From: UBA3495 sp964629875
GTDB taxonomy: Bacteria; Chloroflexota; Dehalococcoidia; Lucifugimonadales; UBA3495
Reading direction: 5' to 3'
Length of the DNA: 64,000 nt
Assembly: GCA_964629875.1 (NCBI GenBank)
Contig: CAZVRK010000002.1
Coordinates: 62,001 to 126,000, forward strand
Position numbers and translations under genes: made by a program. This document shows positions 1-8,747 of this stretch, in pieces. Position 1 is the first letter of the stretch. The number at the start of each line of letters is the position of its first letter. The notes under the pieces were generated by a model. The model had not been told where the DNA came from and ran no database searches. It saw only the letters and a program-made list of their open reading frames with translations.

Positions 1-2077
1 CAATCGTAGCGTAATCCGGTCCGTTCTTATGCCCCTGACCTAAGGGTACTCCTACGATATCTGGCGGCATCCCTGGGTTGGGATAGGCCGGCGCTGTAAT
101 CCGACCTGCATTCGAGGTCACGGACACTACATCGCCTTCGCGTATTCCCAAATTTTCCATTTGTTTCTCGTTAATTTCTACCCATGTCTGCCACGCTACT
201 GAAGTAATAGGGTCTGGTGCAGATTGGGCCCAAGGCAAGTGTGCATTTCTCCCATCCAACAACGTATTGTGAAGGAATGGGATTAGATGAAATCCTTCTC
301 CAGAGAACTTGGCCTCTGACCCTCTGGAAGCTATATCATTTAGTATCCCCGCAGGCGCCTGAACGGAAACTGGACTGGAAGATGAATCCCACCAACCGCC
401 ATTCCGCAACATAGAATTCCAATAAAGATCCTTTGTTGCCCCAGACACTGAACCTTTGTTCATATCATACAAAGAATCTGATGTCTCTCTAAGAGCTTGC
501 TTCACACTAACCCACGGCAAATCAGACTCTTTCCCCAATTCCTGACCTATGGCAAGCAGAACATCACCGAAACTACGTGGGTCTAGTTCACTTAGAGGAT
601 TAACCACAGGTTGTTGTATACCTATCACCTGATGCCCTGGACCTGGTTCTGGAATATCGCTACCCCAATCTTCTAGATAATTTCGGTCTGGAAGAATCAA
701 GTCAGCCATTACCGTCGTATCATCGATAAACGATGAGAAGCTGACTACAAAAACACTGTCACGAGATAGAGCGGCACTCATGCCGGATGATTCCGGCAAT
801 CCATAGACAGGATCAGCGTTATGAACCATCACAAGACGCGTTTTACCATTTTCTATATTACTTATATTTTCTGACCAGTCGGCTAAACCTCCGACATTGG
901 CTGTAGACGGGAGATCAGACAGTGGGCTTTCAGGACTAAATGCAACTTGGTTTCCGACACTTCCCACTAAGTAATTCAGAGCGTAAATGGCCTCCGCATT
1001 AAACAGACCATTACTATAAGCTGAAGAGCTGTCTCCGCCGATGGCTAATGCGGGAGTATGGCTCGCAAATTCTCTAGCCAATTCTTTTATCAAGTCCGCA
1101 CCACTATGCCCGTTCAGGATGCCTTCATGCAGATTAAGCATTGGGCCAACTCTTTCCGGACTGTAGTCAGTAAGGGCTGCGACACCTCTTCCTGAAGTCA
1201 GCGCATCTATATCAACTCCGTCAGCCTGCAAGCCTTCGGAAATGATGACATGTGCAATACTTAAAGCTAAGTGGCCTTCAACTCCAGGAGCTACTGGGAG
1301 CCATTTATCTGCATTAGACGCCGTCATCGAGAACCTAGGATCAATATGTACGTGAGTACCTCTGTGCCCGCCATTACTAGAATCACGGAAGGCCCCGTAT
1401 CCAATTGACCATCTTGTAGGAGATATCCACGTTGATAGGAAGTCAGCGCCAAATGACAACAGATAATTGGAACTGCCAATATCGAAATCAGGAAGTGTAT
1501 CTTGCCCAAATACACTTTTTACTGCTGTTCTATATACACCTTGGTCAAACGCTTCGAATCCTAAATGCGTCCCATTAAATGCTTTTGCAAATTTATCAGT
1601 TATCATGGCCGAGTGAGCTCTCACGGGCTCAGTGATAATTAACAACCCATCTCCATGAGTACCCAGAGCGGTCTTAAGATCATCCAAACCTTGGTCCCAT
1701 GTGATCTCTGTAAACTCTCCCGAACCTTTAGATCCCGTTCTCTTCATAGGTCCGGCTAATCTGTCCGGATGATATAGTGCTTGGAGACCGGCATCACACC
1801 TGGCAGCCTGCTTCCCGAGGTTGACTGGGTAGTCAGGGTTACCTTGAATTTTTTTCGCCCGACCTTCCATTACTCGAACAACTATTCCTTCGTTAGTCGG
1901 ACACTGGCGACACAAAGTGGCATACCAGTTGTCGGTACCTTTTACCAAGTCCTCCGGTTGCATAACAGGACTCTGAACTTTTAACTCGCGCCTATCCTCT
2001 CCAAAAACATCGCAAGCTACAGCACCTACAGCTGATAACCCTGCCCATGCAAGAAAATTTCGTCGTGTTAACTTCAT
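1..2077 (-). CDS. actB: ActB-like molybdopterin-oxidoreductase-family subunit of alternative complex III (partial, C-terminus beyond window)
   Basis: The ATG at 2077 opens a frame that stays open to the left edge, giving about 692 residues without a stop. The N-terminus carries a twin-arginine signal (RRNFLAWAG, residues 5-13) followed by AVAC, so export by Tat and possibly lipidation at Cys22 are likely. A CRQC motif (about Cys56/Cys59) is followed by GNPDYPVN and LYHPDRLAGP, the pattern of the molybdopterin-oxidoreductase-like half of ActB rather than of a true formate or nitrate enzyme. The third Cys of the usual CxxCxxxC cluster motif is absent (Glu63 sits there). In characterised alternative complex III this half carries no Mo cofactor, and an Fe-S domain follows it; that part would lie outside the window. 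It starts 21 bases after the pentaheme cytochrome gene, so the two are cotranscribed. The family call is firm; exact subunit naming rests on the ActA neighbour. Confidence 0.82.
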   Translation of the reverse strand, partial: MKLTRRNFLAWAGLSAVGAVACDVFGEDRRELKVQSPVMQPEDLVKGTDNWYATLCRQCPTNEGIVVRVMEGRAKKIQGNPDYPVNLGKQAARCDAGLQALYHPDRLAGPMKRTGSKGSGEFTEITWDQGLDDLKTALGTHGDGLLIITEPVRAHSAMITDKFAKAFNGTHLGFEAFDQGVYRTAVKSVFGQDTLPDFDIGSSNYLLSFGADFLSTWISPTRWSIGYGAFRDSSNGGHRGTHVHIDPRFSMTASNADKWLPVAPGVEGHLALSIAHVIISEGLQADGVDIDALTSGRGVAALTDYSPERVGPMLNLHEGILNGHSGADLIKELAREFASHTPALAIGGDSSSAYSNGLFNAEAIYALNYLVGSVGNQVAFSPESPLSDLPSTANVGGLADWSENISNIENGKTRLVMVHNADPVYGLPESSGMSAALSRDSVFVVSFSSFIDDTTVMADLILPDRNYLEDWGSDIPEPGPGHQVIGIQQPVVNPLSELDPRSFGDVLLAIGQELGKESDLPWVSVKQALRETSDSLYDMNKGSVSGATKDLYWNSMLRNGGWWDSSSSPVSVQAPAGILNDIASRGSEAKFSGEGFHLIPFLHNTLLDGRNAHLPWAQSAPDPITSVAWQTWVEINEKQMENLGIREGDVVSVTSNAGRITAPAYPNPGMPPDIVGVPLGQGHKNGPDYATI

Positions 2078-2098
2078 ACTGCTATGCCTTATCCTCTA

Positions 2099-2761
2099 TC
2101 ACTTATGACAGATAGTACAGTCTGTGGAAGCGTTGGTCTGCCTATGACAGTCCAAACATGTACCCATCTTCAAAGATTGCCCTTCTTGAGGTTGAACTTC
2201 AGTCATTTCCGCTACGTTGCCATGGCAAACCGAACACGCTTCTCCAATAGACAATGGTAGCTGCTGTGGTTTCTCGTCACCCATTGGCAGAGTAACTATC
2301 CTAGATTCACCTTGAGTCAGAAAGCGTATATGCGCTTCATGGACAAACCGAGCATGATCTGGAAGTCTATGAACTCTCTCCCAGTTGATAGGATTGTCAT
2401 CGTGATACTTGTCTACAACTCTTTGAATTTGTGCAACATTAGCTGTTGTCTCACCGGTATCATTTTCTGCATTAATTTGCTTATGGCAGAAAAGACAATT
2501 CTCTACTGCAGGTACGGTCGCTGAAGCTCCCTTAGTTACGTTGCGATGACAGAATTCACATTGTATTCCCGCTCCGCCTTGCTCAACTGACCCAGCATGA
2601 ACCGTATGGGGAAACGGTATCGGCTGCGGAGGCGCGTCTGCCAAACCAAATGGAGCATTTGAAAACCAGGATGTAGCTAGTACGTAAATCAGAAAAGCAA
2701 CAATTATAGTAACAACTAGCCCTACTAGTGCTAGCGGTAATATGTTAACGCCCAGTTTCAT
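2099..2761 (-). CDS. actA: ActA-like membrane-anchored pentaheme cytochrome c
   Basis: This 220-residue protein has one N-terminal transmembrane helix (about residues 7-30) and five CxxCH haem c sites: CEFCH, CLFCH, CSVCH, CLDCH and CTICH. The block PFPHTVHAG near residue 50, the sequence RVHRLPDHARFVHEAHI and the five-haem spacing match ActA of alternative complex III, the cytochrome bc1-independent quinol oxidoreductase. The haems would face the outside of the membrane and hand electrons to a monohaem carrier or oxidase. The gene lies between a small membrane protein gene and the ActB-like gene on the same strand. The ATG at 2761 is the natural start, directly before the anchor helix. Related cytochrome c7/c3-like proteins of other Fe-S molybdoenzyme complexes are the main alternative, but the ActB neighbour argues against them. 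Confidence 0.85.
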   Translation of the reverse strand: MKLGVNILPLALVGLVVTIIVAFLIYVLATSWFSNAPFGLADAPPQPIPFPHTVHAGSVEQGGAGIQCEFCHRNVTKGASATVPAVENCLFCHKQINAENDTGETTANVAQIQRVVDKYHDDNPINWERVHRLPDHARFVHEAHIRFLTQGESRIVTLPMGDEKPQQLPLSIGEACSVCHGNVAEMTEVQPQEGQSLKMGTCLDCHRQTNASTDCTICHK

Positions 2762-2786
2762 TTAAATATCGTTCCCTAATACACCG

Positions 2787-3089
2787 TTATACAAAATGCC
2801 GATCCCAGAAAAACCCTATGGTGCTCCATGTAGCAGACAGCGCTAGTATGAAGAAAACTATAGCAAGAGCAAGCGCCAATAGCCCTACAATCGTGATGGG
2901 CAATCTCAGCTTGCTTAGACTTTCTGGAAAATCACCCGTTGCTACTCCAGATGGTATAAATCCATGGGCAACCATCATAGAGAAAGCGAACACTATCATT
3001 AAGGGAAGGAAAATCCAGAGAAGTGTTAACCAATTGTGAATGTTTATCCAGTCAGCACTTGTTAAAGCGTGGGGGTCTACTAGAGGCAT
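2787..3089 (-). CDS. small two-helix membrane protein, first gene of the alternative complex III operon
   Basis: From the ATG at 3089 this gives about 100 residues with two strong transmembrane segments (about residues 20-43 and 60-85) and a short tail ending FFWDRHFV. A longer frame exists from a TTG at 3179, but the added residues are polar and lack a convincing ribosome site, whereas AGGTGG lies 13 bases before the ATG at 3089. The stop is 25 bases upstream of the pentaheme cytochrome gene, so it probably belongs to the same operon and could be a small membrane subunit or assembly factor of the complex. I do not recognise the family. It is the promoter-proximal gene of the minus-strand operon; the 257 bases upstream (3090-3346) are shared with the divergent dehydrogenase operon. 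Confidence 0.6.
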   Translation of the reverse strand: MPLVDPHALTSADWINIHNWLTLLWIFLPLMIVFAFSMMVAHGFIPSGVATGDFPESLSKLRLPITIVGLLALALAIVFFILALSATWSTIGFFWDRHFV

Positions 3090-3245
3090 TTCGTCGTCAC
3101 TGCCACCTAAATCACTCGAGATTATTGGGAGATACTCTAACTCCACGTGAAAATTATCACAATGAAATTTTGGTGTCAAGCGTCACAGGGCGCTTTTTTA
3201 TCCCGTTATCTAATATTGTAGCGTGTGAACGCACTTATTTCTAGT

Positions 3246-3275
3246 TTGCGACTGAGATAAAGAAGCGTATATAAT
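3246..3275 (+). promoter_or_regulatory. candidate sigma-70-type promoter of the 2-oxoacid dehydrogenase operon
   Basis: TTGCGA at 3246-3251 and a perfect TATAAT at 3270-3275 are separated by 18 bases, about 70 bases before the ATG at 3347. The rest of the intergenic space 3090-3346 holds no ORF or clear hairpin. The call rests on consensus match only. Confidence 0.5.
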
Positions 3276-3346
3276 TGCGCACAATACGAGAGCTACCTTT
3301 CAGCTGGATACCAATAGCTTTCAATCCTTATCTTTAAGAGGAAGCG

Positions 3347-4396
3347 ATGACGCAACCTAGATCTGGGTCCAAGAACCGTTCAGCGAGAAGTTCCAGTTCC
3401 CGCAAGGCGTCAGATGCTGGCCTTCCCAAAGGAATTAGCGCAGAAGATCTAATCGATTATTACAAAAGAATGGTATTAGTCAGAACGATAGACGAACGCA
3501 TCTGGATGATGAATCGGCAAGGCAAAGTACCAATAGCAGCCTCCTCTCAAGGTCATGAAGCTACTCAACTGGGCAGCTTACTAGCTGCTGAGAAAGACGG
3601 TGATTGCTTCCTCTTCACCTACTACAGAGATTTGGCTGTCAAAATGGCTGCAGGACTAACACCAGCGCAAGTAATGAAATCGTTTATGGGCAAAGAAGGT
3701 GATCCATACAGTAACGGAAGGCAATTTCCCCTTCAAGGAGCTGATTTAGAACACAAAATCATCCAGTTATCTAATGTGGTAGCCGCAGGGCTTACCCAAG
3801 CCGTAGGCTACGCCTTAGCTTCAAGAATGCAAGGAGAGAATACCGTATCAATAGTTTATTTTGGTGACGGGGCATCTAGCCAGGGTGAAACACACGAGGC
3901 TATGAATTTTGCAGGAGTGCATAAACTGCCAGTCATTTTCTTGTGTGAAAATAATCATTATGCCATCTCCGTACCACAAAAATCACAAATGGCCATTACT
4001 GATATAGCTAACAGGGCTGAAGGATACGGTCTAGCCGGAGTCGTAGTAGATGGGATGGATATCATTGAGGTATACGAAGCCACTAGAGAAGCTATATCTC
4101 ACGCACGTAATCAAGGCCCAGTACTATTAGAGATGAAGCTCGAACGTTTCATGCCCCATACAACAGATGATGACGATAAACGATACCGACCAGCTGAAGA
4201 AGTCGACAACATAAGACAAAGAGACCCAGTTATTACAATGGGACAATACATGACTCAGCAAGGATTCCTTGATCCGGAACAAATAGATGAAATTTCAAAG
4301 GAAGCAACAGCGTCGATCAACAACGCTACAGACGAAGGGGAAGAAGCACCTCTTCCTGATCCATCGACAATTTTCGATTACTTATTCAAGGACTAA
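3347..4396 (+). CDS. 2-oxoacid dehydrogenase E1 component, alpha subunit (branched-chain type)
   Basis: This 349-residue protein is the TPP-binding half of the E1 heterotetramer, which decarboxylates a 2-oxoacid and passes the acyl group to lipoyl-E2. The TPP/Mg motif runs from GDG at 173-175 to NN at 202-203. The loop PHTTDDDDKRYR and the SVPQKSQ segment resemble branched-chain 2-oxoacid dehydrogenase E1 alpha more than pyruvate dehydrogenase, but substrate cannot be fixed from sequence alone. The first 25 residues are Ser/Arg-rich and low in complexity. The start ATG at 3347 is preceded by AGAGGAAG at proper spacing. It is followed within 40 bases by the beta subunit, then E2 and lipB; no E3 (lipoamide dehydrogenase) is nearby. 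Confidence 0.9.
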   Translation: MTQPRSGSKNRSARSSSSRKASDAGLPKGISAEDLIDYYKRMVLVRTIDERIWMMNRQGKVPIAASSQGHEATQLGSLLAAEKDGDCFLFTYYRDLAVKMAAGLTPAQVMKSFMGKEGDPYSNGRQFPLQGADLEHKIIQLSNVVAAGLTQAVGYALASRMQGENTVSIVYFGDGASSQGETHEAMNFAGVHKLPVIFLCENNHYAISVPQKSQMAITDIANRAEGYGLAGVVVDGMDIIEVYEATREAISHARNQGPVLLEMKLERFMPHTTDDDDKRYRPAEEVDNIRQRDPVITMGQYMTQQGFLDPEQIDEISKEATASINNATDEGEEAPLPDPSTIFDYLFKD

Positions 4397-4432
4397 GACA
4401 GTAATACCCTTTAGGGTAGAGAGTAAATTAAT

Positions 4433-5416
4433 ATGGCAGTTATATCAGTAATAGAGGCAGTTCGATCCGCTATGCAGGAAGAAATGCGCCGCGATAAAAG
4501 CGTGTTCGTGCTGGGAGAAGATGTCGGAAAACGCGGAGGTGTATTCTTATCTACACAGGGCTTAATTGATGAATTTGGCGAATCCAGAGTCATAGATACT
4601 CCGCTAGCTGAAGCATCAATAATGGGCATAGCTCTAGGAGCAGCCTTCAAGGGTATGCGTCCCATACCAGAAGTTCAATTCTCCGATTTCGTATGGCCCA
4701 GTATCAACCAACTGGTGGGTGAAGCCGCACGCGCGCGTTATGGTAGTAATGGCCAACTGACAGTACCTATGGTAGTTAGAATACCGTACGGCGGTGGTAT
4801 TCGGGGTGGACTATACCATTCACAAAATGTGGAATCATTCTTTTTTCACGTCCCCGGACTAAAAGTCGTTAGTCCAGGCACGCCATATGACGCCAAGGGA
4901 TTACTTAAATCCGCTATACGAGATGACAATCTAATAATATTCCTGGAACACAAAAAGAGCTACCGTTTAGTCAGAGGAGAAGTGCCAGAAGAAGAATATA
5001 CAATCCCCATCGGTCCTGCCGATGTCAAACGACAAGGCAGTAATATAACTGTCGTCAGCTATGGATTAATGCTACATCACTGCCTTGAAGCAGCTGAATT
5101 ACTATCCCAAGAAGATGTTGATGTCGAAGTCGTCGACCTAAGAACCTTAAGACCTTTAGATACAGAGACTATAATAAACTCTGTCAAAAAGACCGGGAAA
5201 ATTTTGATAGTTCATGAGGATAATTTAACTGGCGGAGTAGGCGCAGAAATCGCAGCCATCGTCGCAGATCAAGCCTTCGAATATCTTGACGGCCCAATAA
5301 GCAGATTGTGCGGACCAGATATTCCTACAATGCCATTTGCCCAAAGCTTAGAAGACGCCTACCTCCCAAATACTGACAAGGTAGCAGCAGCCTTACGAGA
5401 ACTGGCCCAATACTAA
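4433..5416 (+). CDS. 2-oxoacid dehydrogenase E1 component, beta subunit
   Basis: The 327-residue protein is the transketolase-like pyrimidine-binding half of E1. Recognisable blocks are GEDVGKRGGVF near residue 30, IDTPLAEASIMGIALGAA near residue 60, and the C-terminal transketolase domain starting around residue 200 with VVDLRTLRPLDTET. The FLSTQGL and PEVQFSDFVWPSINQL segments are typical of branched-chain E1 beta. It pairs with the upstream alpha subunit to make the TPP sites at the interface, and lies 36 bases after it. Full length for the family, with no missing blocks. Confidence 0.9.
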   Translation: MAVISVIEAVRSAMQEEMRRDKSVFVLGEDVGKRGGVFLSTQGLIDEFGESRVIDTPLAEASIMGIALGAAFKGMRPIPEVQFSDFVWPSINQLVGEAARARYGSNGQLTVPMVVRIPYGGGIRGGLYHSQNVESFFFHVPGLKVVSPGTPYDAKGLLKSAIRDDNLIIFLEHKKSYRLVRGEVPEEEYTIPIGPADVKRQGSNITVVSYGLMLHHCLEAAELLSQEDVDVEVVDLRTLRPLDTETIINSVKKTGKILIVHEDNLTGGVGAEIAAIVADQAFEYLDGPISRLCGPDIPTMPFAQSLEDAYLPNTDKVAAALRELAQY

Positions 5417-5438
5417 ATTAGTACACAGGTGATAATCC

Positions 5439-6743
5439 ATGGCCCTAATAATTGAGCTCCCGCATGTAGGAGAGTCTGTAGTCGAAGGGACGATTGGTAA
5501 ATGGCTTAAAAAGCCTGGTGATCAGATCGAACGATACGACCCTCTTGTTGAAATAGTGACAGACAAAGTAACAATGGAAATGCCTTCTCCAGTTTCTGGT
5601 GTGCTCTCTCGCATAATAGCAGAAGAGGGAGAAACAATTCCCATGGGAGCTCCGATAGCCGAATTTGAGACAGATGATCCACTCCCACCGTCTGACAAGA
5701 AGATCTCTTCAGAGCCCGAAGCTACACCGCCACCAGTTGGCACGACTGGATATCTAGTCAAAAACGTGGCTCCTGTTGGTCCAACTGGAGGTGGACCTGA
5801 TGGAGAACCCGTAATATCGGATACGCCTACTACAACACCTATAAACAATGATTCTCCGGTAGTGTCAAAGCGTGAACAGCCTAACAGCCAAAGACTATCA
5901 CCAGCAGTGCGACGGTTAGCTCAAGAAAACAATGTAGATGTAAGCGCGATCCACGGAACGGGCGTCGGGGGCCGAATTACTCGGGATGACGTTATGGCTA
6001 GCATATCTACACCGCAAACTACACCCACATCTAACCCGGCAGATAGTGAAGACACTATCCTAAAAATAACTCCGATACGAAAAATGATTGCGGAAGCTAT
6101 GGTCAGAAGCGTCAGCCAGATTCCCCATGCATGGAGTACTATAGAAACCGATGTGTCGAGCCTGGTAATAGTCCGATCCACCCATCGTAAAGCCTTCATT
6201 GAAAAAGAGGCAGTGGAGCTTACGTATCTGCCATTCATAATAAAAATGGTTGTCGAGTCCTTAAGGGAAAATCCTACATTAAACGCAACATGGGGTGGCG
6301 ATACCATAATTTTAAAGAACCGCATTAATATTGGCGTGGCAATGGCAGGACCAGAAGGATTGATTGTACCGGTGATCAAAGATGCAGACAGGCTAAGCAT
6401 AGTAGGTTTAGCACACGCCGTCAGCGATCTAACATTCAAAGTTAAGAATAGGAAACTCAGCGTGGAAGATGTTCAGGAAGGAACATTCACAGTTAACAAC
6501 ACAGGAGTCCTCGGCTCAATCAGCTCACAACCGATCATTAACTACCCACAAGCAGCGATATTGACCACCGAGGCTATTCAGAAAAAGCCCGTAGTAATAG
6601 GAGACGGAATTGCTATACGTTCCATAATGAACATATGCATGTCATTCGACCATAGAATTAACGATGGAGCCGAGTCAAGCACATTCCTACAGTCTATAAA
6701 ACGCCGCATAGAGTCAATAAACCTTGACACCCCAGTTTATTAA
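5439..6743 (+). CDS. 2-oxoacid dehydrogenase E2 component, dihydrolipoyl acyltransferase
   Basis: The 434-residue protein has the full E2 order. A single lipoyl domain (residues 1-77) carries the lipoylated lysine in DKVTM at Lys43. A Pro/Thr-rich linker follows, then a peripheral-subunit-binding domain (about 152-190, with GTGVGGRITRDDV), a second linker, and the CAT-like catalytic domain with the HxxxDG active site (FDHRINDG near residue 410). It forms the multimeric core that takes acyl groups from E1. AGGTGAT lies before the ATG at 5439, 22 bases after the E1 beta stop. The lipB gene begins 6 bases after its stop, an obvious functional link because Lys43 needs octanoylation/lipoylation. 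Confidence 0.92.
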   Translation: MALIIELPHVGESVVEGTIGKWLKKPGDQIERYDPLVEIVTDKVTMEMPSPVSGVLSRIIAEEGETIPMGAPIAEFETDDPLPPSDKKISSEPEATPPPVGTTGYLVKNVAPVGPTGGGPDGEPVISDTPTTTPINNDSPVVSKREQPNSQRLSPAVRRLAQENNVDVSAIHGTGVGGRITRDDVMASISTPQTTPTSNPADSEDTILKITPIRKMIAEAMVRSVSQIPHAWSTIETDVSSLVIVRSTHRKAFIEKEAVELTYLPFIIKMVVESLRENPTLNATWGGDTIILKNRINIGVAMAGPEGLIVPVIKDADRLSIVGLAHAVSDLTFKVKNRKLSVEDVQEGTFTVNNTGVLGSISSQPIINYPQAAILTTEAIQKKPVVIGDGIAIRSIMNICMSFDHRINDGAESSTFLQSIKRRIESINLDTPVY

Positions 6744-6749
6744 CAGAAT

Positions 6750-7409
6750 ATGACCGACAATCCAATCTTCCAGGTTATTAGCATGGGACAACTCGATTAT
6801 CAGGAAGCTTGGAACATCCAAGTAACAACTGCGAATGACGTTAGAACAGGGCTAATTCCAAACACTCTCATATTACTCGAACACAACCATGTATATACAA
6901 AAGGCCGTCTGAGCAAAGATAGCGACCTCTTACTAACCCAACAACAATTTGAAAATCTACAAATACCCGTTGTAGAAACTGACCGCGGAGGATTAATTAC
7001 CTATCACGGGCCAGGCCAGTTAATCGCATATCCTATTATAAATCTCCGAGCATGGGGAGGACCTCTAAAATACGTTAGAGCACTAGAAGAGATTATTATT
7101 GCCACCTTAACAGATTTCTGCATCAACGCTACCACTATCAGCGGATTGACTGGGGTATGGGTCGATAATGCAAAGATAGCAGCTATAGGTGTCAGAATAA
7201 GCCAAGGAGTGTCAACACACGGAATATCGTTAAACATATCAACTGATTTATCATATTTCGAAAATATCATTCCGTGTGGAATCACAGGTAGACAAGTGAC
7301 ATCAATGGAAGCGCTCACTGAAACACAAATCGAACAACCACTTGTAGAACAGAGGTTTATTTCAAATTTTGCACACATCATGGAACTGCAGCTGAATAAT
7401 AGTGGCTAA
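6750..7409 (+). CDS. lipB: octanoyl-[ACP]:protein N-octanoyltransferase LipB
   Basis: The 219-residue protein transfers octanoate from acyl carrier protein to lipoyl-domain lysines, the first step of endogenous lipoate synthesis. The family signature RGGLITYHGPGQ is at residues 79-90. The catalytic lysine (AKIAAIG, Lys142) and cysteine (PCGITGRQ, Cys176) are both present. The gene is last in the E1-E2 operon, 6 bases after E2, so its supply matches its main substrate. The partner LipA, which inserts sulfur, is not in the window. The initiator ATG at 6750 has little Shine-Dalgarno, suggesting translational coupling to E2. Confidence 0.93.
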   Translation: MTDNPIFQVISMGQLDYQEAWNIQVTTANDVRTGLIPNTLILLEHNHVYTKGRLSKDSDLLLTQQQFENLQIPVVETDRGGLITYHGPGQLIAYPIINLRAWGGPLKYVRALEEIIIATLTDFCINATTISGLTGVWVDNAKIAAIGVRISQGVSTHGISLNISTDLSYFENIIPCGITGRQVTSMEALTETQIEQPLVEQRFISNFAHIMELQLNNSG

Positions 7410-7435
7410 ACCCTTTAAGTTATACCCATGATCTT

Positions 7436-7465
7436 TTGACACTCTATCTCTTGCCAATTTAAAAT
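7436..7465 (+). promoter_or_regulatory. candidate sigma-70-type promoter of the aminotransferase gene
   Basis: A perfect TTGACA at 7436-7441 is followed after 18 bases by TAAAAT at 7460-7465, about 50 bases before the ATG at 7515. The interval 7410-7514 after lipB has no terminator-like hairpin. Consensus match only. Confidence 0.5.
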
Positions 7466-7514
7466 TACTATACCTAGATTATTATCTCAGAACTAATAAT
7501 TTGCCGGAGTAAAT

Positions 7515-8699
7515 ATGCCTGTTTCTAACAAAATTTCGTCTCATATGGAGCAAGGTGGCTGGATCCGAAAAATGTTTGAGTCCGGCATAGCTTTAAAACA
7601 ACAATACGGGGAAGAAAACGTATTTGATTTATCTTTAGGAAACCCCGTAATAGAACCACCAGACTTGTTTAAAAATGAACTAAAGAATTTAATTCAAAAT
7701 CCGTTAAAAGGAATGCATAGATACATGCCAAATAACGGTTATTTGGAAACTCGCGAAGCTATTGCAACCACATTAACAACAGAAACTAGTGTAGAAATTG
7801 CGCACAGTGATGTAGTCATGACATGTGGCGCTGCGGCCGCGATAAATGTGGTGCTGAAAACTATATTGAATCCCTCGGAAGAAGTCATTATCTTGTCACC
7901 GTATTTTGTCGAATACGGATACTACATTGACAACCATGCAGGAACGGCCGTTATAGTGCCCACTGATGCAGATTTCCAACCTGACCTCGACAAAATTGAG
8001 TCAGCTATCACACCAAAAACGCGGGCACTAATCATTAATTCCCCAAACAATCCGACTGGAGTCATTTACCCTCAAGATAAGATAAAAGATCTAGCAACGC
8101 TGCTAGAAAAATACCAATCTAAACACAACAGAGACATATACCTGATCAGCGATGAACCATACCGAAGGATCCTATTCGACAAAGTTGAGTACACTCATGT
8201 GTTTCCCTTTTACTCAAATTCCATCGTTGTAACATCCCACGCTAAAGATTTGGCGCTACCAGGGGAAAGGATTGGATATATAGCTGTTAACTCATCCTGT
8301 AAAGACAGAGAAGTTTTAGCCAATGGATTTACTTTTTGCAATCGTACTTTAGGGTTTGTGAACGCCCCTGCGTTAATGCAACATGTAGTAAAGAATCTAC
8401 AAGGTGTCAGTGTCGATGCAACAGATTACCAGCGCAAACGCGACTTGTTGTATTCCAGTCTAAAAGATTTCGGTTACTCAGTGGTAAAACCTCAAGGCGC
8501 TTTTTACCTATTTCCAAAATCTCCCATCCAAGATGATGTTGCATTCGTAGATGCACTTCAGGAATGGAACGTATTAGTAGTTCCCGGAACCGGTTTCGGA
8601 ACTCCTGGTTATTTCCGAATATCATATTGTGTAGAGGATTCAGTAATCTCGGGATCCCTGGAAGGCTTCAAAAAAGCGGCCCAACAATTCGAGATTTAA
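7515..8699 (+). CDS. class I/II pyridoxal-phosphate-dependent aminotransferase
   Basis: The 394-residue protein is a fold-type I aminotransferase of the aspartate-aminotransferase superfamily. Landmarks are NSPNNPTG at 175-182, Asp213 in ISDEPYRR, the PLP-binding lysine Lys244 in SHAKDLALPGERIGY, and the C-terminal arginine segment GYFRISY. The amino donor and acceptor are not deducible; MfnC/AspC-type and N-succinyldiaminopimelate-type enzymes share these features. GGAG lies 8 bases before the ATG. Being next to a branched-chain-type 2-oxoacid dehydrogenase operon, it could supply 2-oxoacids, but it appears to have its own promoter, so this is inference. Confidence 0.85.
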   Translation: MPVSNKISSHMEQGGWIRKMFESGIALKQQYGEENVFDLSLGNPVIEPPDLFKNELKNLIQNPLKGMHRYMPNNGYLETREAIATTLTTETSVEIAHSDVVMTCGAAAAINVVLKTILNPSEEVIILSPYFVEYGYYIDNHAGTAVIVPTDADFQPDLDKIESAITPKTRALIINSPNNPTGVIYPQDKIKDLATLLEKYQSKHNRDIYLISDEPYRRILFDKVEYTHVFPFYSNSIVVTSHAKDLALPGERIGYIAVNSSCKDREVLANGFTFCNRTLGFVNAPALMQHVVKNLQGVSVDATDYQRKRDLLYSSLKDFGYSVVKPQGAFYLFPKSPIQDDVAFVDALQEWNVLVVPGTGFGTPGYFRISYCVEDSVISGSLEGFKKAAQQFEI

Positions 8700-8747
8700 T
8701 ACACACGCTAATCCTGAGAACGAATATTATCAGTGAAACATTTTGGG

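Noticed and set aside
5921..6439. Minus-strand open frame of 172 codons
   Set aside because: Antisense to the E2 catalytic and binding domains, which are certain.
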